NCBI GenBank assembly: GCA_036507955.1
Contig: DATCIH010000002.1
Span: 1 to 51,456, forward strand
Length of the DNA: 51,456 nucleotides
Direction: 5' to 3'
Origin: DATCIH01 sp036507955
GTDB lineage: Bacteria > Bacillota > Clostridia > Clostridiales > Clostridiaceae
The notes beneath the pieces are model-generated. The model saw only the letters and a program-made list of their open reading frames with translations. It was not told where the DNA came from and ran no database searches. Positions 35,088-42,534 of this stretch are shown here, one piece after another. Made by a program: the position numbers and the translations under genes. The stretch's first letter is position 1. The number at the start of each line of letters is the position of its first letter.

Positions 35088-35856
35088 CGCTTGCCTCCAT
35101 ATCTTTTTTAAGGAAATTGGTAATAATAATAATAAATTCGTTAGATTTTTCTAAGTAAGAAAAGTGACCTACATTTTTCAGTATAACAAGGCCTGCATCC
35201 GGTATTTTTTCTTCCATAATCTTACCATCACTGCAAGGCGTAATAGTATCGTTTTCTCCCCAAATTAAGAGAGTTGGAGCACTTAGCGTTTTTAAAAGTG
35301 GAGTTAAATCTTCATTAACTATGTTGACAAAGGACTTTTTCATTACTTCATTTAAGGCCTGGTAATCTGCTGAACCAGCCTTACCCCTATATTTAATTAA
35401 AATAGTTTTTGTATAGTTTTTAATAAAGGGGGCGGTTAGAATCCTTTTTACTAATTTATAAGAATATACCTTAAAGTAATATTTAATTGTCCTTTTAGGC
35501 TTTATACCAGCACTGTCTATTAAAATAAATTTTTTAACAGGAATTTTTTCAGCAAGCTTTATAGAAACTCTTCCTCCAAAGGAATGACCAAACAAAATTG
35601 GACTTTCTATATTTAAAGCTTTAAAAAACTTCAAGGTAAAATCTCTGTACCTATCCATATTCCAAGGCTCTGAAGGAAAATCACTTTCCCCAAAGCCAGG
35701 AAAATCAACACTTGTAACTCTAAAAGTTTTCTCTAAATAATCATGTAAAACTTCAAAATGTTTAATACTACAGCCCCAGCCATGTAAAAGCACAACATCT
35801 GAGCCAACACCTGATATTCTATAGTTTATTTTAAGATTATCTACAATTATAATCAT
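35080..35856 (-). CDS. Alpha/beta hydrolase
   Basis: A 258-residue alpha/beta hydrolase fold protein, without signal peptide. The catalytic triad is visible: Ser92 in FGHSFGG, Asp203 in WGENDTITP and His231 in VGHFSYLEK. The oxyanion region is LLHGWGCS. The cap region (about 120-185) is basic. The substrate is unknown; close context is a MurF-like and a Ddl-like ligase in the same operon, so a role in cell-wall precursor or amide/ester chemistry is plausible but only inferred. ATG 35856 follows AGGTGTAAATT. Confidence 0.85.
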   Translation of the reverse strand: MIIIVDNLKINYRISGVGSDVVLLHGWGCSIKHFEVLHDYLEKTFRVTSVDFPGFGESDFPSEPWNMDRYRDFTLKFFKALNIESPILFGHSFGGRVSIKLAEKIPVKKFILIDSAGIKPKRTIKYYFKVYSYKLVKRILTAPFIKNYTKTILIKYRGKAGSADYQALNEVMKKSFVNIVNEDLTPLLKTLSAPTLLIWGENDTITPCSDGKIMEEKIPDAGLVILKNVGHFSYLEKSNEFIIIITNFLKKDMEASGV

Positions 35857-35888
35857 AATTTACACCTACCTAACATCTACTTAGTATT

Positions 35889-35917
35889 ATTATATGAAAT
35901 GGAAAACAATAGTTCAA
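35889..35917 (-). promoter_or_regulatory. Sigma-A promoter of the hydrolase-murF-ddl operon
   Basis: TTGAAC (35912-35917) and TATAAT (35889-35894), 17 bases apart on the minus strand, in the divergent gap to yraN. No equally good promoter is seen for yraN on the plus strand. Confidence 0.75.
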
Positions 35918-35969
35918 GTTTATATAGCCAAGTTACATCAATAATTATTATATGAAGCAGGAGGTTAAA

Positions 35970-36329
35970 ATGATAAAAAATAAAAATGATTTAGGAAATA
36001 TTGGAGAAGAATTAGCAAAAAAATACCTACTAAATATTGATTACAGCATAATTAGTACTAAATATCGGAGCAAATATGGTGAAATCGATATTGTAGCTAG
36101 AAAAGCTTATACCATAATTTTTGTGGAAGTTAAATTACGAAGCAATTTAAATTATGGATATCCTTGCGAAGCTGTAACAAAAACAAAAAGACAAAAAATA
36201 TATAAAACAGCATTATTTTTTATTGCAAATAATTATAACATAAATGCTAATTATAGATTTGATGTTATAGAAGTCTATAGTAGCGAAAATAAATATACTA
36301 TAAACCATTTAGAAAATGCTTTTTATTGA
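35970..36329 (+). CDS. yraN: YraN/UPF0102 family putative endonuclease
   Basis: The only gene on the plus strand. Its 119 residues have the PD-(D/E)XK-like pattern of UPF0102: GNIGEELAKKYL, then KYGEIDIVARK and IIFVEVKLRS, followed by KTKRQKIYKTALFFI. The biological role is not known. ATG 35970 is preferred over 35952 because AGGAGG stands five bases ahead. It converges on rnhB, with the 3' ends overlapping by seven bases. In most clostridia yraN follows rnhB in the same direction, so it is inverted here. Confidence 0.88.
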   Translation: MIKNKNDLGNIGEELAKKYLLNIDYSIISTKYRSKYGEIDIVARKAYTIIFVEVKLRSNLNYGYPCEAVTKTKRQKIYKTALFFIANNYNINANYRFDVIEVYSSENKYTINHLENAFY

Positions 36330-36988
36330 CCCATTATACCCTTAATAAAGCTAGTTCTATGTATTGGAGAAGGACCATATTTTAAGAGGGCAATTATATG
36401 CTCTTTTGTTCCGTATCCAGCATTATGATCAAATCCATATTCAGGATATATAAGGCTCCATTTTTTCATGAGTTTATCTCTATAATCCTTTGCTATTATA
36501 GAAGCCGCAGCTATTGAAGCACTTTTTTCATCCCCTTTTATTAAATACTTATTTAATATATGAAAATTTTTAATAGGATATCCATCAGTTAAAACTAAAT
36601 CCGGAACTATATCTAAATTATCGCAGGAGTTTTTAAAAACCTGCTGATTTGCATAGGTAAGTCCTTTTGTATCAATGGATATATTATCAATTTCTTCAAT
36701 TTTAAAGGACATAGCCGTAGCCTTAATAATCAAAGAAAGCTCTTCTCTTCTTTTAAAGCTAAGCTTTTTTGAATCATTTAGGCCCATTATGTACTTCTTA
36801 TTATATATAGGTAATATAACCGCAGCAGCAACAATTGGACCGGCTAGTGGGCCTCTACCAACTTCATCTATTCCTGCTAGATTTACTACTTCATAACTTA
36901 TATCTAAATCGTACATGCTTATTACTCTTTCACATTCCTTATAGGCTTTCAATAATTTTTTTATTTCAGATTTGTTCTGGTCTTTCAA
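36323..36988 (-). CDS. rnhB: Ribonuclease HII
   Basis: Removes ribonucleotides from RNA-DNA hybrids. The active site begins AGIDEVGRGPLAGP (Asp41-Glu42), and further acidic residues are in LVLTDGYP and SIIAKDYRD. Length 221 is normal with a short N-terminal extension. The start is a TTG at 36988 behind GGGAGG, overlapping the rbgA end by 23 bases. Confidence 0.94.
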   Translation of the reverse strand: MKDQNKSEIKKLLKAYKECERVISMYDLDISYEVVNLAGIDEVGRGPLAGPIVAAAVILPIYNKKYIMGLNDSKKLSFKRREELSLIIKATAMSFKIEEIDNISIDTKGLTYANQQVFKNSCDNLDIVPDLVLTDGYPIKNFHILNKYLIKGDEKSASIAAASIIAKDYRDKLMKKWSLIYPEYGFDHNAGYGTKEHIIALLKYGPSPIHRTSFIKGIMGQ

Positions 36989-37817
36989 GAGATATCCTCC
37001 CTAACTTTCCAGCTCTGAATTCATCAATTAAGAGTCTAGATACTCTTTCAAAATCAACATTGCCTCCTAGCATAAGACAACCTCTTTTTTTAGCTATTTC
37101 TTCAAGTATGCTGGTATGTTCAGAGGGAAGGCTTTCCATATTATATCGCTGCATTATATTTTTAGCATAAAATACTGATAATTTTTCTAAAAGCTTAATA
37201 GCCAATTCTTGAATGTCCATTATTTCATCCTTTATTGCACCAGTCAAAGCCAGATTTACAGCTATATTCTGATCATGAAGCTTTGGATATAATATACCAG
37301 GAGTATCTAGAAGTTCCAGTCCTAGCTTAGTTTTTATCCATTGCCTGTTTTTTGTTACACCAGGTTTATTACCAGTTTTGGCAATACTACTTTGTGATAT
37401 TTTGTTGATAAAAGAGGACTTCCCAACATTAGGTATACCTAGGATCATAGCTCTTGTAACAATTTTTACTAGACCCTTATTCTTTTGTCTTTGTATTTTC
37501 TCTTGCAGTAAAGTATCAATAGCTGGCTTAATTAATTTTAAACCCTCACCAGTAATTGAGTTTACTGGCAAGGCAATAACATTGCTATTTGAAAGAAATG
37601 TCACCCAATTCTTAGTAACCGTGCTTTCACTAAGATCCCATTTATTTAAAAGAATTATCTTTGCTTTATTTTCACTTATAGTATCAATTTCTGGATTGGC
37701 ACTAGAAGTTATAATTCTAGCATCTCTTATTTCTATAATTACATCTACTGTTTTAACATATTCCTTTAATTCTCTTATGGCTTTAGCCATATGCCCAGGG
37801 AACCAATTTATTGCCAT
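36966..37817 (-). CDS. rbgA: Ribosome biogenesis GTPase RbgA (YlqF)
   Basis: Circularly permuted GTPase required for late 50S assembly. Motif order is G4 ILLNKWDLSE (about 55), G1 LGIPNVGKSSFINKI (about 130) and G3 LELLDTPGILYPK (about 173), the permutation typical of YlqF. The C-terminal helical domain ends FRAGKLGRISLE. It has 283 residues. It sits three bases after lepB and before rnhB. Confidence 0.96.
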   Translation of the reverse strand: MAINWFPGHMAKAIRELKEYVKTVDVIIEIRDARIITSSANPEIDTISENKAKIILLNKWDLSESTVTKNWVTFLSNSNVIALPVNSITGEGLKLIKPAIDTLLQEKIQRQKNKGLVKIVTRAMILGIPNVGKSSFINKISQSSIAKTGNKPGVTKNRQWIKTKLGLELLDTPGILYPKLHDQNIAVNLALTGAIKDEIMDIQELAIKLLEKLSVFYAKNIMQRYNMESLPSEHTSILEEIAKKRGCLMLGGNVDFERVSRLLIDEFRAGKLGRISLERPEQI

Positions 37818-37820
37818 AGC

Positions 37821-38351
37821 TTAACCAACCTTTCCAAATGAAGTAAATGGGAATAATCTAAAAACTGCTCTTCCAAGAACCAATTTTAATGATACAAAGC
37901 CTACATCAGAAAATCTGCTATCTCGGCTGTTATTTCTATTGTCCCCTAAAACAAAAATAGTTCCCGCTGGGACTTTCACTCCATCCTTAAAATTATTGTC
38001 ATTTGGACTAGCCATTTCTTCATATATATACCCTGTTTCTATTAATTGCTTATCATTAACATAGACCTTGTGATCTAATATTTTAACAGTTTCTCCTTCT
38101 GTTGCAATTACTCGTTTAATAAATTTTTGTGAGTTATCAGAAGGGTATTTAAATACAACAATATCACCAGTTTTTGGTTTTCTAAAATAATAAGTGACTT
38201 TTTCTAGTATGAGCCTATCTTTGTTCTTAAGGGTAGGTACCATAGAAGTGCCATCTACACTAACTGTCTGAAATATAAAGGTAATAATAAGCAAGGCCAT
38301 AACAAGGGCAATAAATACTGATTTTACAAATTCAGCTAATTCTTTAACCAA
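37821..38351 (-). CDS. lepB: Signal peptidase I
   Basis: Cleaves signal peptides from exported proteins outside the membrane. One N-terminal membrane helix (about 10-27) is followed by the serine motif DGTSMVPTL (near residue 36). The lysine comes in KFIKRVIATEGE (about 80), and box E is VFVLGDNRNNSRDSR. About 176 residues. The TTG at 38351 has good spacing to AAAGGAAG; the GTG at 38360 lies too close to it but cannot be ruled out. It follows the rplS terminator. Confidence 0.93.
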   Translation of the reverse strand: MVKELAEFVKSVFIALVMALLIITFIFQTVSVDGTSMVPTLKNKDRLILEKVTYYFRKPKTGDIVVFKYPSDNSQKFIKRVIATEGETVKILDHKVYVNDKQLIETGYIYEEMASPNDNNFKDGVKVPAGTIFVLGDNRNNSRDSRFSDVGFVSLKLVLGRAVFRLFPFTSFGKVG

Positions 38352-38374
38352 AAACTTCACTTCCTTTACAATTT

Positions 38375-38398
38375 AAAAAAGGGACCTAAAGTCCCCTT
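38375..38398 (-). terminator. Intrinsic terminator after rplS
   Basis: The stem AAGGGGAC/GTCCC-TT with a TTTAG loop runs into six T on the minus strand, starting at the rplS stop codon. It is placed between rplS and lepB. Confidence 0.85.
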
Positions 38399-38741
38399 AA
38401 ATTATCTCTTTAACCTTTGCAGCTTTTCCAACTCTATCTCTAAGATAGAATAATTTTGCACGTCTAACCTTACCTTTTCTTACAACCTCAATTTTATCAA
38501 TTATAGGCGAATTTAAAGGGAAAGTCCTTTCAACTCCAATATTATAAGCTACTCTTCTGACTGTGAAGGTTTCTCTAGTACCACCATTTTGTCTTTTAAG
38601 CACAGTTCCTTCAAATACCTGTACTCTTTCTCTAGTACCTTCTTTTATCTTAACGTGAACTTTAACAGTATCACCTACTCTAAAATTAGGCAAATCCTTT
38701 CTAATTTGTAACGCTTCAATTTCTCTTATTATATCTAACAT
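38397..38741 (-). CDS. rplS: Ribosomal protein L19
   Basis: Large-subunit protein at the 30S-50S interface. The 114 residues include IIREIEALQIRKDLPNFRVGDTVKVHVKI near the N-terminus and FTVRRVAYNIGVERTFPLNSPIIDKIEV. ATG 38741 is chosen because GGGAGGA stands six bases ahead; two upstream ATGs would touch that site. It follows trmD behind a structured leader. Confidence 0.97.
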   Translation of the reverse strand: MLDIIREIEALQIRKDLPNFRVGDTVKVHVKIKEGTRERVQVFEGTVLKRQNGGTRETFTVRRVAYNIGVERTFPLNSPIIDKIEVVRKGKVRRAKLFYLRDRVGKAAKVKEII

Positions 38742-38772
38742 GTGCATTCCTCCCTTTGTTAATTTAACGTTC

Positions 38773-38840
38773 ATGCATAATATTATACACAGAGGACCGT
38801 TCGTAGTAGCACAGAAAACATTTTATCACAACTTATGCAT
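38773..38840 (-). promoter_or_regulatory. Candidate L19 leader RNA
   Basis: TTATGCAT (38773-38780 on the complement) closes onto ATGCATAA (38833-38840), enclosing about 52 bases that include GTGCTACTACGAACGG and CCTCTGTGTATAAT. Firmicutes rplS genes are known to carry an L19-binding leader. I assign it on position and the closing stem only. Confidence 0.5.
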
Positions 38841-38850
38841 TTATGCAATA

Positions 38851-39597
38851 CTATTTAAGACGCTGAAATTCTATAGACTCTTCAATCAATTTTTTATCTT
38901 CTTTAGTTAGGGCAATCTTACTATATAAATCAGGCCTATTTGTATATGTATTATATAAGGAGTAGAGTCTCCTCCATTTCCTTATGCGTTCATGATGACC
39001 AGATAAAAGAACTTCTGGAACTTTTAGCTCTTCATAATTTTCTGGTCTTGTATATTGAGGATATTCAAGTAAGCCATTATAAAAGGATTCTTCAATAAAA
39101 CTTTCTTCTGTTTTTAAAACGCCTGGAATCATCCTGCAAACAGAATCTATAATAGGAATACATGCCATTTCTCCACCAGTAAGTACAAAGTCTCCTAAAG
39201 ATATTTCCATATCTATATATTTATAAACTCTTTCATCTATTCCCTCGTAATGACCACAGACAAAAATTAAATTATTTTCCATTGCTAAATCCTTAGCCAT
39301 ATTCTGATTAAAACTTTTACCTCTAGGTCCTAAAAAAATAATTTTTGGATCACAAGCTTCATTTTGTTTTTTTACATAATTAATCGAATCAATAATACAT
39401 TGGGGTGACATTACCATACCTCGTCCCCCGCCATAAGGATAATCATCTACTTTTTTATGCTTATCAAGGGTAAAGTCTCTTATGTCATAGGTGTTTATTT
39501 CAATAATTTCTTTATTCATTGCTCTTCCAATAATACTGTGGTTAAAAATATTAAACATTTCAGGGAAAAGAGTTAGTATATTATATACTATTGCCAT
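38851..39597 (-). CDS. trmD: tRNA (guanine-N1-37) methyltransferase
   Basis: Methylates G37 next to the anticodon, preventing frameshifting. It is a SPOUT-fold enzyme of 248 residues. Signatures are ILTLFPEMFNIFNHSIIGRA, DDYPYGGGRGMVM, VCGHYEGIDERV and the knot segment SLGDFVLTGGEMACIPIIDSV. The start overlaps the rimM stop by ten bases, without a clear ribosome binding site of its own, so translation is probably coupled. Confidence 0.97.
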   Translation of the reverse strand: MAIVYNILTLFPEMFNIFNHSIIGRAMNKEIIEINTYDIRDFTLDKHKKVDDYPYGGGRGMVMSPQCIIDSINYVKKQNEACDPKIIFLGPRGKSFNQNMAKDLAMENNLIFVCGHYEGIDERVYKYIDMEISLGDFVLTGGEMACIPIIDSVCRMIPGVLKTEESFIEESFYNGLLEYPQYTRPENYEELKVPEVLLSGHHERIRKWRRLYSLYNTYTNRPDLYSKIALTKEDKKLIEESIEFQRLK

Positions 39598-40076
39598 GAT
39601 AGTAAAGGGGTTATAACTATTTCCTGCTTAATTATATCAATATTTTTTACAATACTTTTTAAGGCAGGAATCAATATTTCTACTTCATCTTTAACCACAT
39701 ATACATCATTACTACCTGTTTTAATAATATCTAATAATGTGCCTATAAATATACCTTCTTCATCAAATACTTTACATCCAACTAAGTCAGTAATAAAATG
39801 TCTATCTTCTGGTAGAATAATGGCATCACTTCTCTTAATATCCAAATATGAACTTTTAAGGTTTAATGCACTTTCAAGGTTATCTATACCATCTAGTTTT
39901 AAAATTACAGTTTCTGTTTGTATTTTACACCAGATTATATCTATTAAGGTACCGTTTATATATACATTTTTAAGCTTCCTAAATCGCTTAATATCATCAG
40001 TCAAAGGATAAACTTTGACCTCCCCTTTAAGGCCATGGGTATTAACTATTTGACCAACTGTTAAATACTCTGTCAT
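39588..40076 (-). CDS. rimM: 16S rRNA processing protein RimM
   Basis: Assists maturation of the 30S head domain and binds S19. The 162 residues begin with the RimM beta-barrel (YLTVGQIVNTHGLKGEVKVYPLTDDIKRF). They end in a PRC-barrel (DLVGCKVFDEEGIFIGTLLDIIKTGSNDVYVV). ATG 40076 follows AAGGAGGATTT, in the second copy of a duplicated leader sequence. Confidence 0.95.
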   Translation of the reverse strand: MTEYLTVGQIVNTHGLKGEVKVYPLTDDIKRFRKLKNVYINGTLIDIIWCKIQTETVILKLDGIDNLESALNLKSSYLDIKRSDAIILPEDRHFITDLVGCKVFDEEGIFIGTLLDIIKTGSNDVYVVKDEVEILIPALKSIVKNIDIIKQEIVITPLLSWQ

Positions 40077-40082
40077 AAATCC

Positions 40083-40159
40083 TCCTTGTATTCTTTATAC
40101 TGCGCATAACAGTCATTTAGACTGTTAAGTTCCTTGTATTCCTAATACTGCGTATAACA
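40083..40159 (-). repeat. Imperfect tandem duplication in the rimM leader (period 48)
   Basis: Bases 40083-40111 and 40131-40159 are the same 29-base sequence with three differences (26 of 29 identical). Between them is an 8-base-pair hairpin (TAACAGTC/GACTGTTA, 40107-40127). The copy nearer to rimM ends in the AAGGAGG ribosome binding site; the other has AAGGAAC. I found no other copy in the window. Confidence 0.8.
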
Positions 40160-40181
40160 CAAAATAATTTAAAGTAGAAAA

Positions 40182-40207
40182 AAGGATTAGAGATAGCCCT
40201 AACCCTT
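40182..40207 (-). terminator. Intrinsic terminator after khpA
   Basis: The stem AAGGGTTAG/CTAATCCTT (one G-T pair) overlaps the khpA stop codon and is followed by TTTTTT on the minus strand. It closes the ylxM-ffh-rpsP-khpA unit. Confidence 0.8.
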
Positions 40208-40433
40208 AGATAATTTCTACTGTGACTCTTTTACTTTCTTTAATAGCAGCTGCCTTAACAACAGTTCTTATGGCTTTTGCTATTCTTCCTTGCTTACCTA
40301 TCACTTTTCCCATATCCTCAGGGGCAACACTAAGCTCTAGAAGAATTGATTGTTCACTTGAAACTTCATTTACTTTAACCATAGCAGGATTATCTACTAA
40401 TGATCTAGCAATAAGTTCAACTAATTCCTTCAA
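40206..40433 (-). CDS. khpA: KH-domain RNA-binding protein KhpA (YlqC)
   Basis: A 75-residue single KH-domain protein that, in other Firmicutes, partners with KhpB/Jag and influences cell elongation and mRNA levels. The GxxG loop is in GKVIGKQGRIAKAIRTVVKAAA. It lies between rpsP and rimM, as usual. I start at TTG 40433 (MKELVELIARS), eight bases behind GGAGG. A GTG three codons earlier overlaps that site. Confidence 0.92.
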   Translation of the reverse strand: MKELVELIARSLVDNPAMVKVNEVSSEQSILLELSVAPEDMGKVIGKQGRIAKAIRTVVKAAAIKESKRVTVEII

Positions 40434-40451
40434 TGATAACACCTCCAGGTA

Positions 40452-40709
40452 CTACTTTGAAAGTTTTTCTGCTATTCCAGTTGTAACAAAAAGTTTCTTA
40501 ACTCTATCAGAAGGTTGAGCACCATTCTTAACCCAGCTAATTGCCTTTTCTTCATCAATTTTAACGATTGATGGGTCTGTTAAAGGATTATAGTATCCTA
40601 TTTCTTCAATAAATCTTCCGTCTCTTGGAGCTCTAGAATCTGCAACTACTATTCTGTAAAAAGGAGCTTTCTTAGAACCCATTCTTTTTAGTCTTATCTT
40701 TACTGCCAT
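40452..40709 (-). CDS. rpsP: Ribosomal protein S16
   Basis: Small-subunit assembly protein of 85 residues, starting MAVKIRLKRMGSKKAPFYRIVVADSRAPRDGRFIE and containing IGYYNPLTDPSIVKID. ATG 40709 follows GGAGGTGATAAA. It is nine bases upstream of the khpA ribosome binding region and downstream of ffh. Confidence 0.98.
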   Translation of the reverse strand: MAVKIRLKRMGSKKAPFYRIVVADSRAPRDGRFIEEIGYYNPLTDPSIVKIDEEKAISWVKNGAQPSDRVKKLFVTTGIAEKLSK

Positions 40710-40724
40710 TTTATCACCTCCTTC

Positions 40725-40749
40725 ATAGAGTGTATAAAATACACTCTAT
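40725..40749 (-). other. Perfect hairpin between ffh and rpsP
   Basis: ATAGAGTGTAT pairs exactly with ATACACTCTAT around three bases. On the minus strand no T run follows, and the rpsP ribosome binding site comes immediately after, so it may set the level or stability of the rpsP part of the message rather than end it. Confidence 0.6.
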
Positions 40750-40766
40750 TTTTCAAACACTTTATA

Positions 40767-42119
40767 TTACATGAAAGGAAATTTCCCTAACATACCTTTT
40801 TTCATACCTTTAGGTAAACCTCCACCCATCTGTTTCATCATTTTTTTTGTTTGCTCAAATTGTTTAAGTAAAATATTTATATCTTGAATTGTGGTTCCTG
40901 AACCACTTGTAATTCTTTTTTTCCTAGAAGGAGAACTTGAAATCAGCTGTGGATTTCTTCTTTCTTTTTTAGTCATGGATTGTATAATAACTCCCATTTT
41001 AGCAAGATCTTTTTCCCCACGGCTTAAATCTACGCCTTGAAGTTGTTTACTCATACCTGGCATCATTTCTAATAAACCAGATAAGGGACCTAGCTTCTTC
41101 ATTTGATTCATCATAGTTAGATAATCCTCAAGGTTAAAATCCTGACTAAGCATTTTTTCCCCAAGCTTTTGTGCTTCGTCTTCATCAAAGGCTGACTGTG
41201 CCTTTTCTATTAAAGATAATACATCTCCCATGCCTAAAATTCTGGAAGCCATTCTATCAGGATAAAAGACCTCTAAATCATTCATCTTTTCTCCAACTGA
41301 CGCAAACTTAATTGGTTTTCCAGAAATAGATCTTATAGATAATGCAGCTCCACCTCTTGTATCCCCATCTAGCTTTGTGAGTACCACCCCTGTAATATCT
41401 AATAAGTCATTAAAGGACTTAGCCACATTAACAGCATCTTGACCCGTCATTGAATCTACCACAAGTAAAATTTCATCTGGAATTAAAGCTTCTTTTATAT
41501 CCTTTAGTTCCTTCATTAAATCTTCATCAATATGAAGTCTACCAGCAGTATCAATAATTAAAACATCGCAACCATTCTTTTTTGCATTTTCCTTTGCAGC
41601 TTTTGAAATATCAATAGGGCTTACTGTATCTCCCATAGAAAATACAGGAACATCTATTTGCTTTCCAAGAACCTCCAGTTGCTTAATTGCTGCTGGTCTA
41701 TAAATATCAGCGGCTACAAGCATTGGCTTTTTATTCTTTTTTCTTAGATCTAGTGCTAATTTTGAAGCCATGGTGGTCTTACCTGCACCTTGCAGCCCTA
41801 CCAACATTATTATTGTAAAACCTTTTGGCGAAAAATTCAATTTACTTTCTTCTTTTCCCATTAGCTCAGTTAACTCTTCATTAACAATTTTAATAACTTG
41901 CTGTCCTGGAGTCAGGCTTTGCATTACGCCCTCACCCATACTTTTTTCGCTTACCTTAGCAATAAAATCCTTAACTACCTTAAAATTAACGTCTGCTTCA
42001 AGTAATGCTAGTTTTACTTCCCGCATAGCTTCTTTAATATCTTTTTCTGAAAGCTTACCTTTCCCTTTTAGCTTCTTTATCGCAATTTGCAATTTATTTG
42101 CTAAACCTTCAAATACCAT
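40767..42119 (-). CDS. ffh: Signal recognition particle protein Ffh
   Basis: GTPase that binds signal sequences and 4.5S-type SRP RNA. The NG domain has GLQGAGKTTMASKLALDL near residue 108, VLIIDTAGRLHID and VVLTKLDGDTRGG. The methionine-rich M domain begins near residue 325 (FNLEDYLTMMNQMKKLGPLSGLLEMMPGM) and binds RNA through SGSGTTIQDINILLKQF. Length 450. It is ten bases after ylxM. Confidence 0.98.
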   Translation of the reverse strand: MVFEGLANKLQIAIKKLKGKGKLSEKDIKEAMREVKLALLEADVNFKVVKDFIAKVSEKSMGEGVMQSLTPGQQVIKIVNEELTELMGKEESKLNFSPKGFTIIMLVGLQGAGKTTMASKLALDLRKKNKKPMLVAADIYRPAAIKQLEVLGKQIDVPVFSMGDTVSPIDISKAAKENAKKNGCDVLIIDTAGRLHIDEDLMKELKDIKEALIPDEILLVVDSMTGQDAVNVAKSFNDLLDITGVVLTKLDGDTRGGAALSIRSISGKPIKFASVGEKMNDLEVFYPDRMASRILGMGDVLSLIEKAQSAFDEDEAQKLGEKMLSQDFNLEDYLTMMNQMKKLGPLSGLLEMMPGMSKQLQGVDLSRGEKDLAKMGVIIQSMTKKERRNPQLISSSPSRKKRITSGSGTTIQDINILLKQFEQTKKMMKQMGGGLPKGMKKGMLGKFPFM

Positions 42120-42129
42120 GCTTTACCTC

Positions 42130-42465
42130 CTAGCTCATATTATTAATATTATTTATTAATATATCAATTTGCTGATAACTATATGTTTCTTTCAATGTAT
42201 ATAATAAATCAAGCAGGTTTTTCTTTTCAAGTTCCTGTAAAGTATTCTTTTTATAGAGCTCTAATTTTTTTTCGTAGTTTGACAATTGAAGACTACACTT
42301 TTTTATAGTATCAAAAATTGCCTGACGGCTGGTTTCATTAATTTCAGCTATTTCAGCTAAGGAGAAATCCTGATTAAAGTATAAATCCATAACTTTATTC
42401 TGTTTCTCAGTAAGGAGTACACCATAATATTCTAATAAAATAGACATTAATACTCTTTCATCCAT
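42130..42465 (-). CDS. ylxM: YlxM, SRP-associated putative DNA-binding protein
   Basis: A 111-residue helical protein with a sigma-like helix-turn-helix (FSLAEIAEINETSRQAIFDTIKK, about 40-62), conserved next to ffh in Firmicutes. It is reported to modulate SRP GTPase activity in some species. ATG 42465 (MDERVLMSILLEYYG) matches the family start. An ATG six codons earlier lies at or ahead of the predicted transcription start, so I rejected it. Confidence 0.87.
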   Translation of the reverse strand: MDERVLMSILLEYYGVLLTEKQNKVMDLYFNQDFSLAEIAEINETSRQAIFDTIKKCSLQLSNYEKKLELYKKNTLQELEKKNLLDLLYTLKETYSYQQIDILINNINNMS

Positions 42466-42487
42466 AATTACTACCAACTCCATTATT

Positions 42488-42515
42488 ATTATATCAGAAT
42501 ATAGAAGGCTGTCAA
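42488..42515 (-). promoter_or_regulatory. Strong sigma-A promoter of ylxM-ffh-rpsP-khpA
   Basis: TTGACA (42510-42515) and TATAAT (42488-42493) with a 16-base spacer on the minus strand. Both boxes match consensus. The -35 box lies in the 3' arm of the hairpin at the end of ftsY. The predicted leader is only about 20 bases. Confidence 0.8.
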
Positions 42516-42534
42516 GTAGTATTACTTAACAGCC
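42507..42534 (-). terminator. Hairpin at the end of ftsY, probable weak terminator
   Basis: A 12-base-pair stem GGCTGTTAAGTA/TACTTGACAGCC (one G-U pair) contains the ftsY stop codon in its 5' arm. It is followed by TTCTATATTCT. The T tract is poor, so termination may be partial. Confidence 0.6.
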
